Part shown: piece after piece, positions 7,921 through 16,198 of the stretch | How positions within the stretch are numbered: position 1 is the first letter of the stretch | Layout of the letters: each line of letters begins with the position of its first letter | NCBI RefSeq assembly: GCF_050433385.1 | Contig: NZ_JBNPXI010000016.1 | Location: 41,913-105,912 of the forward strand | Direction: 5' to 3' | DNA length: 64,000 nucleotides | Source of the DNA: Brassicibacter mesophilus | GTDB lineage: Bacteria > Bacillota > Clostridia > Tissierellales > Proteiniboraceae | Made by a program: the position numbers and the translations under genes | The notes under the pieces: generated by a model | What the model was told of the DNA's origin: nothing | Seen by the model: only the letters and a program-made list of their open reading frames with translations | Databases searched by the model: none

Positions 7921-9060
7921 CTAATTATTACAATTATTTTTTTTATATTTCTTATTTCGAAAATGTCCATACGTCAAGGATGGCAAAATCACCAAGAAAA
8001 TTCCAATGTAACCAAAGTAAGAATATCCTACAGCAATAATCTTTGTTAATCCTGCTGAAGAAACTATCATAGAAATCAAAATTATTATTATACCTATAGC
8101 CAAAGATAAAGATTTTTTATTATTTGCAATTTTAAGACCCTTTTCAATAGAAAGGCGACTAAATAGCATTATATTCCCATAAACTACAGCAACTGCAGTA
8201 GATAGAAATGCACTAAATAAAGCAATAGAATAAATTACAACTAAATATCCTCCGCCCATTAATTTTGTAGCAGCTAATATTGGTAAAGTTTCTTTTGCAA
8301 CATCGGGCATATACGCTTGAATTAATAATACAGTTAATGCAATCATCACTCCATTAATAACAAACCCAATTGCTGTTACTTTTGTACAATCTTCGTCTGT
8401 TTTTGTTAATGAAGTTGCACCTAAAAGACCTAAAAATGCAAAACATTGAAATCCAGCATAACTTAAGGCCTTCCAAACTCCTTTCCAAAATGTTGATCCT
8501 CCAACAGATAGAGATAAGTTTTGCTGTAAAATCACACTATTTTTGCCTATTCCCTGAATGCAAATTAATAAAAAAGAAGCAACTATTAATACAGTTAAAA
8601 CAGAAGATGCTTTACTAACCAAATTTGATCCAAACATACTTAATAATAGTGTCAATATACCAATAATTAATACAGATAAAAAATATGTGATCCCAAAGAC
8701 TTGAGTTAATAATGCTGCGGCTCCAGCAATAGATGCACTAACTGCCAACATTCCTGCCATTATATAGCAAATGTCATAAATTGGAGATAAAATTTTATTG
8801 TATGGTTGAAATAATACTTTGCCAAATGAGTGGTAATCGTAAGCATTATAATGGCGGGCCATAATCATGTTTTCACGATAAGTTAATCCTACGACAACCA
8901 TCGATAATACAGCAAATAGTGCTGCATACTTACCATATTGAATAAAGAAACTCATTGTTTGACTCCCGCTAGCAAAACCACCTCCTACATGTGCTCCAAA
9001 CCATACAGATGCAATACTAAATACTCCAGCCCATGCTAGTCCCTTTTTTTCTTTGCTCAT
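7921..9060 (-). CDS. YkvI-family membrane transporter
   Basis: This polytopic inner membrane protein of about 379 residues has roughly ten hydrophobic segments and belongs by pattern to the YkvI group (LeuT-like fold, substrate unknown). A glycine-rich unwound-helix motif FGAHVGGGFASG is near residues 21-32, as expected for sodium-coupled carriers of that fold. The best start is the ATG at 9060 (MSKEKK), which has TAAGGAG at 8 nt; an upstream in-frame codon at 9078 would put that site inside the gene. It heads the transport-oxidoreductase part of the cluster, so it probably imports the amino or hydroxy acid substrate. A copy of the 40-bp element abuts its ribosome binding site. Confidence 0.85.
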   Translation of the reverse strand: MSKEKKGLAWAGVFSIASVWFGAHVGGGFASGSQTMSFFIQYGKYAALFAVLSMVVVGLTYRENMIMARHYNAYDYHSFGKVLFQPYNKILSPIYDICYIMAGMLAVSASIAGAAALLTQVFGITYFLSVLIIGILTLLLSMFGSNLVSKASSVLTVLIVASFLLICIQGIGKNSVILQQNLSLSVGGSTFWKGVWKALSYAGFQCFAFLGLLGATSLTKTDEDCTKVTAIGFVINGVMIALTVLLIQAYMPDVAKETLPILAATKLMGGGYLVVIYSIALFSAFLSTAVAVVYGNIMLFSRLSIEKGLKIANNKKSLSLAIGIIIILISMIVSSAGLTKIIAVGYSYFGYIGIFLVILPSLTYGHFRNKKYKKNNCNN

Positions 9061-9080
9061 CTTTATTCTCCTTATCAATA

Positions 9081-9120
9081 TATTTAGGTTATTAAAGGAA
9101 ACCTATAATCCTTTGTTAAA
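9081..9120 (-). promoter_or_regulatory. Cluster-specific 40-bp element, copy 3 (upstream of permease)
   Basis: Plus-strand core TATTTAGGTTATTAAAGG then AAACCTATAATCCTTTGTTAAA. Both interleaved inverted repeats (TAGGTT/AACCTA and AAAGG/CCTTT) are intact, and differences from copies 1 and 2 fall in the single-nucleotide and three-nucleotide connecting loops. It ends 6 nt from the AAGGAG of the permease. A putative promoter (-10 at 9142-9147) lies upstream, so the element is probably transcribed. Confidence 0.7.
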
Positions 9121-9141
9121 TAATAAACAAATAATTTTAAA

Positions 9142-9186
9142 TATATAATAAATTTATTAGATAGAGTTACACCATACTCTCTTTGA
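9142..9186 (-). promoter_or_regulatory. Putative promoter region with distal conserved box (permease unit)
   Basis: The box 9159-9186 (sense TCAAAGAGAGTATGGTGTAA then CTCTATCT) matches the box at 1619-1646. In this copy it contains the dyad AGAGT-N8-ACTCT. The TATATA hexamer 11 nt downstream occupies the same position as TATACA in the other copy. Assignment as promoter and regulator site is inferred. Confidence 0.45.
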
Positions 9187-10038
9187 GCCCAAGATTTTGT
9201 CGTGAAAAAAAGTGGTGCCTCTGTCTGATAAATAGCTATAAATAAGTTACATATTAACTTCTTTTAGAATATTTTACATATAAAATACAGTAGTAACGTT
9301 TTCCAATGTTTTTAGAAAACATCAAAAATATTTTTTGATTCTATCTTCTCCTCATAATTTTGAAGAAGTTACTTTACAACAACTTAATGAGTGACCTTCA
9401 AATATTTGTAATAAAATTTTTACCATTCAAAACTTGAATGAGATATTTGGTTTTACTTTTCTTGAAATGATACTCCATGTGTAATTCACCAATAAAATCT
9501 TTTTTTTTGTTTTCTTGCTTAAATATTGAACAAGTCTTTTGTCCTCAATAGGAATCAATACCTATATCATTTTTTTTATTTTCCCATTGTTTTTAATAAT
9601 TGATCTTTCAAAATATTTATTATTTAGCACCTAATTATTATATGAGCAATTTTCATGCCAATTATCTAAACCTCTAAAAATGGCCTTTTCTTTCATTTTT
9701 ATTAAATTATTAACAAAAATCGGTGCACAAATGCCACTCCATATACAAAAGCGGTGTATTAATGCACCACTTTTGTTTGTATATCAAGGTTAAAAATTTA
9801 ATTATTTCTTTTTATATTCAAAAACTTAAATTTATTTATAAATAATAAATTGGTATATCCTATTAATTCATTAGAATACTTAACATAGATAACTTTTTAA
9901 AAATAAATCATCCATTTATTCATTTCCGTCTTATCTTACTTCTTAAGTATTTTATATTCCATTTAGTTTTTTCTATAGATTTTATATAATCGGGAATCAT
10001 CTTCAATAGAAAGACCTAATTTACTTAATCAAATATTT
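9187..10038. other. A+T-rich stretch without recognisable genes
   Basis: Both strands are closed by frequent stops and no family is recognisable. The only structure that stands out is a hairpin at 9745-9776 (ACAAAAG/CTTTTGT outer stem, GGTG/CACC inner stem) followed by TTTGTATAT on the plus strand, which could be an orphan terminator. The stretch may be decayed DNA between the catabolic cluster and the insertion sequence remnant. Confidence 0.6.
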
Positions 10039-10537
10039 CAGACTGATGGCAGGAACAAAATTGGGGTTGGCGACATCACATGTGCGCCGACTAAGAAAGG
10101 TGTGCTTGTATTTAGCTGTATTTCTAGATACTTATTCACGCAAAGTATATGGATAGCCCATGGGCAGGAAAATGAAGAACAGCCTTGTAATTGATGTATT
10201 CATGCAGGCCAGGCTTATGGGAGTGAACATCCCGATAAAGGACTTATCGTTCATACGGGTCAAAACTCTCAGTTTACCGGCGGTAACTTTCGGACGCTAT
10301 TACACACACGGAGCTATGTCAAGTGTTAGTAGAAAAAGTAATCCATACGATAACTCATTAATGGAATCATTTTATAGAACAATAAAGAAAGAGCTTATTC
10401 AGTATGCCAACTTTGAAGCATCTGAACAAGCTCAGCATGAAATATTTAAATATATTGAATTATACTATAACACTAAAAGAATGAATTCCTCTCTTGGGTA
10501 TCTTTCCCCTACGCAATTTGAGAAGATGAATTCATAA
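10039..10537 (+). pseudogene. IS3-family transposase (DDE integrase domain), multiply frameshifted remnant
   Basis: Three reading frames together rebuild the integrase core of an IS3-type OrfB. The first gives GVGDITCAPTKKGVL (from about 10062; first catalytic Asp). The second gives YLAVFLDTYSRKVYG followed by an in-frame TAG where tryptophan is expected. The third gives GLIVHTGQNSQFTGGNFRTLL (second Asp position now changed), and then NPYDNSLMESFYRTIKKELI with the catalytic Glu and the C-terminal GYLSPTQFEKMNS. Only the last 125 codons form one open frame. At least two frameshifts and one nonsense change make it inactive. It is the only substantial plus-strand gene remnant in the first 55 kb. 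Confidence 0.85.
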
Positions 10538-10565
10538 AATTTACTTAACTTTTTGTCAAGTTTTT

Positions 10566-10598
10566 GTTGACAGTTCCAAACTTTTGGGGTGCACTTCA
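10566..10598 (+). repeat. IS3-type terminal repeat at the end of the transposase remnant
   Basis: The sequence GTTGACAGTTCCAAACTTTT followed by GGGGTGCACTTCA ends the element; read inward it begins TGAAGTGCACCCC. A related end (TGATATGCTCCCC...GTTGACAGTTCCAA) occurs in the small element at 44602-44674. The opposite end of this copy was not identified. Confidence 0.55.
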
Positions 10599-10635
10599 AA
10601 TTAGGAGGTATTTTCAAACTTACTATTTTACTGAA

Positions 10636-11151
10636 CTATAAATATTCACCTATATATTTTAGTGAATCAATTGTAACTACTTTCTCTTCTTCATCCTTTA
10701 ATTTAATGCCAAAGGTTTTTATACCTAAGCTTTTTCCTAATTGAATATCACACATAGAGTCGCCAATAATAAAGCTTTCATCTAGGTTGATATCTGCATA
10801 TTTCTCTAAAGCCATTTTTATCATGCCATCTTTGGGCTTCATACAGTTACAACCCTCCTCTTTAGTGTGTGGACAATAAAATATATCTAGTATTTCAACT
10901 CTATTTTCTATTAGCTTGTTAATAAATTTTATAGTAAACTCTTGATATTGTGATAGTGTTATAATCTCTTCATTTATTATGTATTGATTTGTTATAATAA
11001 TAATTTGAAATCCTTTCTCGATAATAGCTTTAAGTGCGTCTATGGCTCCTTCTATGAAAACAGGTTCAGATACATGCCTCCATAAGCTATCTTCATAATC
11101 TTCTATTATTGTTCCATCTCTATCTAAAAAAGCAATTTTCAAAGAATTCAC
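10636..11151 (-). CDS. HAD-superfamily phosphatase, GmhB/HisB-N-like (subfamily IIIA)
   Basis: A 171-residue hydrolase that should remove phosphate from a small sugar phosphate or similar. Motif I is FLDRDGTI (8-15) with the nucleophile Asp10, motif II Thr54 in IIITNQ, a zinc site CPHTKEEGCNC (Cys93, His95, Cys101, Cys103) typical of heptose bisphosphate phosphatases, Lys106/107, and motif IV IGDSMCD (129-135). No other heptose pathway gene is nearby, so the substrate is open. The GTG at 11151 lies very close to its AAAGGA; the TTG at 11142 (MKIAFLDRDG) is an equally good start by homology to the usual N-terminus. Confidence 0.82.
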   Translation of the reverse strand: MNSLKIAFLDRDGTIIEDYEDSLWRHVSEPVFIEGAIDALKAIIEKGFQIIIITNQYIINEEIITLSQYQEFTIKFINKLIENRVEILDIFYCPHTKEEGCNCMKPKDGMIKMALEKYADINLDESFIIGDSMCDIQLGKSLGIKTFGIKLKDEEEKVVTIDSLKYIGEYL

Positions 11152-11167
11152 CTATCCTTTACGATAT

Positions 11168-11953
11168 CTAAGCTATCAAACCACCAGCAACATAAATCAT
11201 CAGAATATTAAAGCCTGAATGAGCTATTATGCAGCTTTCTAAACCATATTTTTTATAGATAGCTCCTAGAGCTAATCCTACAGGAAATATTTGAACAAAC
11301 TTGACCCATTCAGGATCTAATGTATTTGCATGTGCTAAGGCCCATAGTATCGAAGATGCCACTATTGTAATCCAATATTTATTTTCACCAAGCTTAAACT
11401 GAACTGCTAAATAGTTAGGTATTACAAAACGAAATATTATTTCCTCTGCTATAACAACACCTATAAATAATAGTATAATATCTACTGATAATGTACCACC
11501 TAAATCTGTAACAACATCTCCATTATCAATAGATCTTTTGATTGCTTCCGAGGCACTTGGCGTTGTAAGCTTAAATAGTATATATGAAAACCCTACTGAG
11601 CCAATAATTACAGCTATTGTACTAAGTGTATAACTTTTTATGCTTATTTTTTCAGTAGTATTATCTCGAAAAACTTTTCTCAATAAGGGCATATCTCTAA
11701 AGCCTAACTTTGAACATAGGTGCATCCCTATGCATGTATATATGGCAAGTTTAACATAGGGAATTATTAGCATGGGTATTGAAGATACATCAATTCCACC
11801 ACCGAAAGCAGTTAAAACAATGTATACTCCTAACACAAATATACCATATTTTATGTAAGAATTTACTTCTTTAAAGTTTGAAAAATAGTATACTAATAAC
11901 GCAATACCTATTATAAAATTAAAAAGTAAACTAATAACAGCAAAACCGCTCAT
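11168..11953 (-). CDS. CPBP-family intramembrane protease (CAAX protease/Abi type)
   Basis: A 261-residue polytopic membrane protein with about seven to eight hydrophobic segments. The family's catalytic motifs are visible: EEIIFR (Glu170, Glu171, Arg175), a histidine in WALAHAN (His208) and AHSGFN (His245, Asn249). Members cleave prenylated proteins in eukaryotes; in Gram-positive bacteria they are tied to bacteriocin immunity or unknown processing. AGGAGG precedes the ATG. The next gene upstream is an isoprenylcysteine-methyltransferase-like protein, an interesting chance or functional pairing given the CAAX link, but nothing here encodes a prenyltransferase. Confidence 0.85.
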   Translation of the reverse strand: MSGFAVISLLFNFIIGIALLVYYFSNFKEVNSYIKYGIFVLGVYIVLTAFGGGIDVSSIPMLIIPYVKLAIYTCIGMHLCSKLGFRDMPLLRKVFRDNTTEKISIKSYTLSTIAVIIGSVGFSYILFKLTTPSASEAIKRSIDNGDVVTDLGGTLSVDIILLFIGVVIAEEIIFRFVIPNYLAVQFKLGENKYWITIVASSILWALAHANTLDPEWVKFVQIFPVGLALGAIYKKYGLESCIIAHSGFNILMIYVAGGLIA

Positions 11954-12012
11954 TTTTATCCTCCTAGTCTAATTCTGACTATCACCAAACTCTATTAGTG
12001 TTAGTAATGATT

Positions 12013-12755
12013 TTATATATATCGTCTAACTTTCTTCATATATCTCTTATAATCATTACCAAACTCTTTAATACACCATCTTTCCTCATATAAAATAATC
12101 CAATGTACTGCAAGCTGGAATATTATTAATGAAATAAACAGTACAAATGAACCTGACAATAGTGAGCAACCTAAAAAATATATGAAATATGCTACATACA
12201 TAGGATTTCTGGAAATCTTATATAATCCATTGTTGTTTATTCCGTTTTTTCAATGAAATAAACAGTACAAATGAACCTGACAATAGTGAGCAACCTAAAA
12301 AATATATGAAATATGCTACATACATAGGATTTCTGGAAATCTTATATAANNNNNNNNNNNNNNNNNNNNNNNNNNNNNNNNNNNNNNNNNNNNNNNNNNN
12401 NNNNNNNNNNNNNNNNNNNNNNNNNNNNNNNNNNNNNNNNNNNNNATAATCCATTGTTGTTTATTCCGTTTTTTCTTGGTTGAGTAAAATTAATTATAGA
12501 GAAGACATATAGAATTAATCCTATGAAATATATAAATAACCCTATAAAAAATAGTTCTGAGGTGGATCTTACTTTGATAAAAATTAAATATATGAACATG
12601 AACGTATTTGTAATTTGATAAATCCAATAAGCTTTTTTTTCTTCTCCTTGCACAGGTGGAAAATAAGCTGCCCTTTTTAAAGCTTCTTTACTAATAATAG
12701 CTAAAAGACCATATCTGACAAGGATTATTGGGATTGCAAATAAAAAACCGTTCAT
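12013..12755 (-). CDS. Isoprenylcysteine methyltransferase-like membrane protein, interrupted by an assembly gap
   Basis: Two pieces join into one protein of about 175 residues. The N-terminal part (12755 down to 12446) has three to four hydrophobic segments and ends in QPRKNGINNNGLY. The C-terminal part (about 12240 down to 12013) supplies KISRNPMYVAYFIYFLG and YEERWCIKEFGNDYKRYMKK, the signature of the ICMT/phospholipid methyltransferase family (SAM-dependent, active site at the membrane face). The pieces are separated by 96 undetermined bases and a 124-bp duplicated segment that is not a multiple of three, so the gene reads as broken here. That is most simply an assembly fault. Start ATG has GGAGG upstream. 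Confidence 0.7.
12128..12349. repeat. 124-bp direct duplication next to the assembly gap
   Basis: The unit at 12128-12251 is repeated from 12252 to 12349, where the N run begins; sequence after the gap (12446-12474) repeats the end of the unit (ATAATCCATTGTTGTTTATT and on). The second copy overlaps the post-gap sequence by ATAA, so a simple tandem duplication would close the gap without any missing bases. Confidence 0.85.
12350..12445. other. Run of 96 undetermined bases
   Basis: Scaffold gap inside the methyltransferase-like gene. Its flanks overlap each other as described for the adjacent duplication. Confidence 0.99.
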
Positions 12756-12784
12756 GTTTTATACACCTCCACGATTAAATATTT

Positions 12785-13798
12785 TTAATTAGGCTCTCCT
12801 CCAAAATACTTGTCTAAAAATCCTATAATTCGATTTTTATATTCTTCATCTTTTTCTGGGGTATTAAAATTATCCCATTCTATTATAAAATGAAAATTTC
12901 CTTCACGTACCCATGTCTCAGCATTATCAGGTAAGTTCTCTTTAATACGCTCAAAGTTTTGATATGGAACTTGAGAATCATTCTTTGAATGTACTATTAG
13001 AGCTGGTCTAGCACCAAGATTTTTTATCTGCTTTTTAGGGAATATATTAAAACTACTTACTCCATACTTCATAGTAGAATATAATTTAACAAATGGTTTT
13101 TGTATTGCTACTAAAGCTTCTGGTGCTCCCATATTAACCATGTTATCACAGAATACATCCTCCCACGAAGAATATGCTGATAAACTAATTAGTCCATCTA
13201 TTTCTGGGGTTTGCCCTATTGAATTTATTGCTGTAGCCCCTCCCATAGATACTCCAAATACAACTATGGGAACATCTCTGTATTTAGGTTCTTTATTTAT
13301 GTAATCTACTACTGCTTGAACGTCAAGATATTCCTTATACCCAAGACCTATTTCATCTCCTTCACTTTCACCATGTGCACGCATTTCAAGAAGGATAGAT
13401 GCATAGCCATTGTTCTTTAACATTTTTGAGTGACCATAAAATGCAGTCACCGATGGATTATGTATCCCGGAGATAAATATTACAACAGCTTTTGGATGAT
13501 CTTTATATACTTCATATGCTGCTATATTCATATTATCAGATGTTTTAAGTGATAACTTGTCAGAAGTTAATCCAAGTCCTTCTGGTTCGTAAACTTTACT
13601 AAAGTTAACGTGATGATTTATGTTATCTTTCATTATAATATGAGGTATGATCATCAAACTAATAATTGATACTACTAGAAAGCTTACTATTACAATAGAA
13701 ACTATTTTTCTAATTTTTCCTTTCTTTTTTGAAGGACTTTGATCTTTGTTCTTATTAGCTGATATTTTGTTAATTTTAAAACCCCCTTTACTTATCAA
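12785..13798 (-). CDS. Membrane-anchored alpha/beta hydrolase (serine aminopeptidase S33-like)
   Basis: A lysine-rich cytoplasmic N-terminus and one transmembrane segment (about residues 30-55) are followed by an extracytoplasmic alpha/beta-hydrolase domain. The oxyanion/start motif IFISGIHNP, the nucleophile elbow FGVSMGGATA, an acid near HSKNDSQVP and the histidine in EGNFHFIIEW complete a plausible triad. It is likely an esterase or acylhydrolase on the outer face. The TTG at 13798 has no ribosome binding site; AAAGGGGGT lies inside the reading frame and is ideally spaced to an ATT codon at 13774 (giving INKISANKNK), so the true start may be that rare codon. Confidence 0.78.
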   Translation of the reverse strand: MISKGGFKINKISANKNKDQSPSKKKGKIRKIVSIVIVSFLVVSIISLMIIPHIIMKDNINHHVNFSKVYEPEGLGLTSDKLSLKTSDNMNIAAYEVYKDHPKAVVIFISGIHNPSVTAFYGHSKMLKNNGYASILLEMRAHGESEGDEIGLGYKEYLDVQAVVDYINKEPKYRDVPIVVFGVSMGGATAINSIGQTPEIDGLISLSAYSSWEDVFCDNMVNMGAPEALVAIQKPFVKLYSTMKYGVSSFNIFPKKQIKNLGARPALIVHSKNDSQVPYQNFERIKENLPDNAETWVREGNFHFIIEWDNFNTPEKDEEYKNRIIGFLDKYFGGEPN

Positions 13799-13986
13799 TG
13801 TATTATTGCTTGAAAGTTTATATTACAAATATGTCTCTATTACCTTAACGACTTAGCTTTAATAAGACCTTTAAATAACTTCATTATATTTTTAAACATT
13901 TTGAAAATTTAAAATCATATGAAGTTCAGCTTGTCCTATTGACAAGTATACATTTTAAGCATAAAAAAATGCTATTTAAACTACTA

Positions 13987-14706
13987 TCAATTAGATTCAT
14001 AAATTAGCAATTTATTCTCTATTAAATATGCCAAACCTTTTGCAGACATAGTATTTAAATGTACACCATCAATGGTAACTGCCAAATTTCTTTTTTTACT
14101 TACATAGTCTGTAAAAGGCAAATAAGTTGTCAGTAACGAATCAAATGCAACATCTAAATGATCTTTAGTAAAAAAGTATGAACCAGTATTTTTTTCTTTC
14201 TGTTTTATATCTTTTTGCCACGTTCTAATATCGATATAAGGTACTTGAGCTTGATTACATAGATTTTCTATTACTTTATTATAAATCTCAGCCTTATAAT
14301 TCAAATCACTAGCCGTTGTTTCTATATATGGAATCCCAAATACTATTATATTTTTAGCATTAGATTTTAGCATTAGTAGAAGCTCTTCATATTCAACTTC
14401 GAATTGTCTCTCATCTTTGCAAGGAATACTTCCTCTTTTTATAATTCGACTAACTGCCTTGCTCCAAGACTTTGAATAATCCTTTAAAAATGGTAATAAC
14501 AGGTCGTTAGCTCCAATGCCTATCACAATAGTTCTGTCATTTTCATATTTTGGATTTTTTAAAATCTTACGTAAGCGGTTCGAAGTACCAATTAGAGTAT
14601 CTCCACCTAATCCGAAATTTTTATAGCATTTCTTATTTTTAACATATCTCAAATATGAAACTCCTGGTCTACCCTCTGTAATACTGTCCCCAAAGCATAA
14701 TACCAT
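13987..14706 (-). CDS. SGNH/GDSL-type hydrolase
   Basis: About 239 residues. Block I is CFGDSITEG (nucleophile Ser near residue 8), block II has the glycine in NFGLGGDT, block III is GIGANDLLLP with the oxyanion asparagine, and block V is DGVHLN with the Asp-His pair near residue 220. Members are esterases, lipases or carbohydrate deacetylases; no signal peptide is present, so it acts in the cytoplasm. The ATG at 14706 has AAAAGGTGG at 7-8 nt and is preferred over the GTG at 14718, which lies within that site. Confidence 0.83.
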   Translation of the reverse strand: MVLCFGDSITEGRPGVSYLRYVKNKKCYKNFGLGGDTLIGTSNRLRKILKNPKYENDRTIVIGIGANDLLLPFLKDYSKSWSKAVSRIIKRGSIPCKDERQFEVEYEELLLMLKSNAKNIIVFGIPYIETTASDLNYKAEIYNKVIENLCNQAQVPYIDIRTWQKDIKQKEKNTGSYFFTKDHLDVAFDSLLTTYLPFTDYVSKKRNLAVTIDGVHLNTMSAKGLAYLIENKLLIYESN

Positions 14707-14926
14707 GTTACTTACCACCTTTTATTTTCTATGCACTTAATATTTACTCAATATTTAATCTCTATACCTACGATAAAATTTGGTGATATCGTTGAACAAG
14801 ATATATCTGAAACTAAGCAATTTATATTTGAAATAGAATCTTATAGAAGTCTCTGTTTTATGCCTTATTTAGTTTACTTAAGCTGTCCCGCTATATGCCA
14901 GTTTATAGACTCATTCCGTAATTAAA

Positions 14927-15595
14927 TTATTCAACTCCTTCTGTCTCTAGCTCTAATCTTTTAAAAAAATCATCCATAAATTTTAATCTATTTTTACCAA
15001 TTTCTTTAGCCTTTTTTGTATACAATTTTTCAGGAATCTTCTTAAATTTAACCTCATATTCAATAAATGGTGAATGTCTTGAAACATCTTTAAGCCTTCC
15101 ATTTTCGCATGTGTTCGTTGCCAGATAGTCATTAATCATATTATTCTTTGATATGCTTTGACCGAACTGTCCAGCAATCATAAAAGTACGAGCAAGACCT
15201 ATAGCACCTATGACATCTAATTTATCAGCATCAAAAAGTATTTTAGCTTCTATTGTCTTAGGTTCGTTTCCACTTCTATATCTATGTGTAATAATGCAGT
15301 GCTTAATTTTTTCAATTTTTTCATCCTCATAATTTAAGTTTTTCAATATATCCTCAGCCATCTTGGAGCCTAAAATAGCATGATCAATTTCACCAGTCAT
15401 GTTCTTACTCTCAATGACTCTTGCGATATCATGTAGCAATGCTGCTGGAACTAAAACATCTAAATCAACATTTTCCTCATACTTTGATAGAAAAATACAC
15501 ATATTATGTACTCTCATAACATGATCTAGCTTATGGGCTGAGCAAGATAATTCTTTTTCCACAATTTCTTTTATTCTATCAACTTTAGTTTGCAA
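14927..15595 (-). CDS. HD-domain phosphohydrolase
   Basis: About 222 residues. The HD metal site is visible as His in KLDHVMRVH (about residue 25), the His-Asp pair in LLHDIAR, and later His residues in DHAILGS and CIITHRYRS, with Asp in LFDADKLD. Such proteins are metal-dependent phosphohydrolases of nucleotides or related compounds. The best start is the TTG at 15595 (MQTKVDRIKE), with GAAGGAG 8 nt upstream; the ATG at 15613 would place that site within the gene. No partner gene suggests the substrate. Confidence 0.82.
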   Translation of the reverse strand: MQTKVDRIKEIVEKELSCSAHKLDHVMRVHNMCIFLSKYEENVDLDVLVPAALLHDIARVIESKNMTGEIDHAILGSKMAEDILKNLNYEDEKIEKIKHCIITHRYRSGNEPKTIEAKILFDADKLDVIGAIGLARTFMIAGQFGQSISKNNMINDYLATNTCENGRLKDVSRHSPFIEYEVKFKKIPEKLYTKKAKEIGKNRLKFMDDFFKRLELETEGVE

Positions 15596-15621
15596 AACTA
15601 AAACTCCTTCCATTTGAAGCC

Positions 15622-16092
15622 TTATATAGTTTTAGACATATATACCATACCTGGTGTATATCCAAGTTTTTGATTCAATTCCATCATATTATGATTGTTA
15701 TAATGTACTGTTGTCTGTATGGTTTTAATTCCGTTATGTCGGCACCATTCTTCTAATAACATTTTTAGACTTGTTGCTACCCCACTCCTTCTATATTCTT
15801 CTGTGGTATACAACGACAAAATCATTACACTATCTCGAGATTTTTCTTGTCTACATGCCCATATGAATCCCTGTGCTTGTCCTTGATCATCTTCTGCAAT
15901 AGTGAGAAATAAATCTTCGTTTTTGGTATTTTGGATTCTTTGCACTGTTTTCTCTATATCTGTATTTGATATTATGTAATTCGGCTTCCATAATTTTGGT
16001 GTAAGATTATGCCATTTTGCAATTTTAGCTAAAAGCAGTTCTAATTTCTTATCAGTACCATTATTATTAAGCTCTATTTTTCTGCAATTCAT
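15622..16092 (-). CDS. GNAT-family N-acetyltransferase
   Basis: A 156-residue acetyl-CoA-dependent transferase. Motif A is seen as ILSLYTTEEYRRSGVATSLK (the R-x-x-G-x-G/A acetyl-CoA loop as RRSGVA), followed by a typical NHNMMELNQKLGY C-terminal segment. AAGGAGG precedes the ATG. It is one of seven GNAT enzymes in the 15-47 kb stretch. Substrate unknown. Confidence 0.85.
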   Translation of the reverse strand: MNCRKIELNNNGTDKKLELLLAKIAKWHNLTPKLWKPNYIISNTDIEKTVQRIQNTKNEDLFLTIAEDDQGQAQGFIWACRQEKSRDSVMILSLYTTEEYRRSGVATSLKMLLEEWCRHNGIKTIQTTVHYNNHNMMELNQKLGYTPGMVYMSKTI

Positions 16093-16198
16093 AGTCCAGC
16101 CCTCCTTTAGTATTGCTTAATACATATATCTCTTTTATAGTTTTCTCTCCTCTAAAAGCTCATTTATCTTATTTATAGAGAAAAGAAATGTTTTTTAT

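Noticed and set aside
1540..9120. Assigning the 40-bp element to preQ1, SAM-II, fluoride or another known pseudoknot riboswitch
   Set aside because: Conserved bases of those classes are absent; only the arm order is similar.
9745..9776. Small RNA gene at the isolated hairpin
   Set aside because: No promoter or conserved sequence accompanies the stem; an orphan terminator is the simpler reading.
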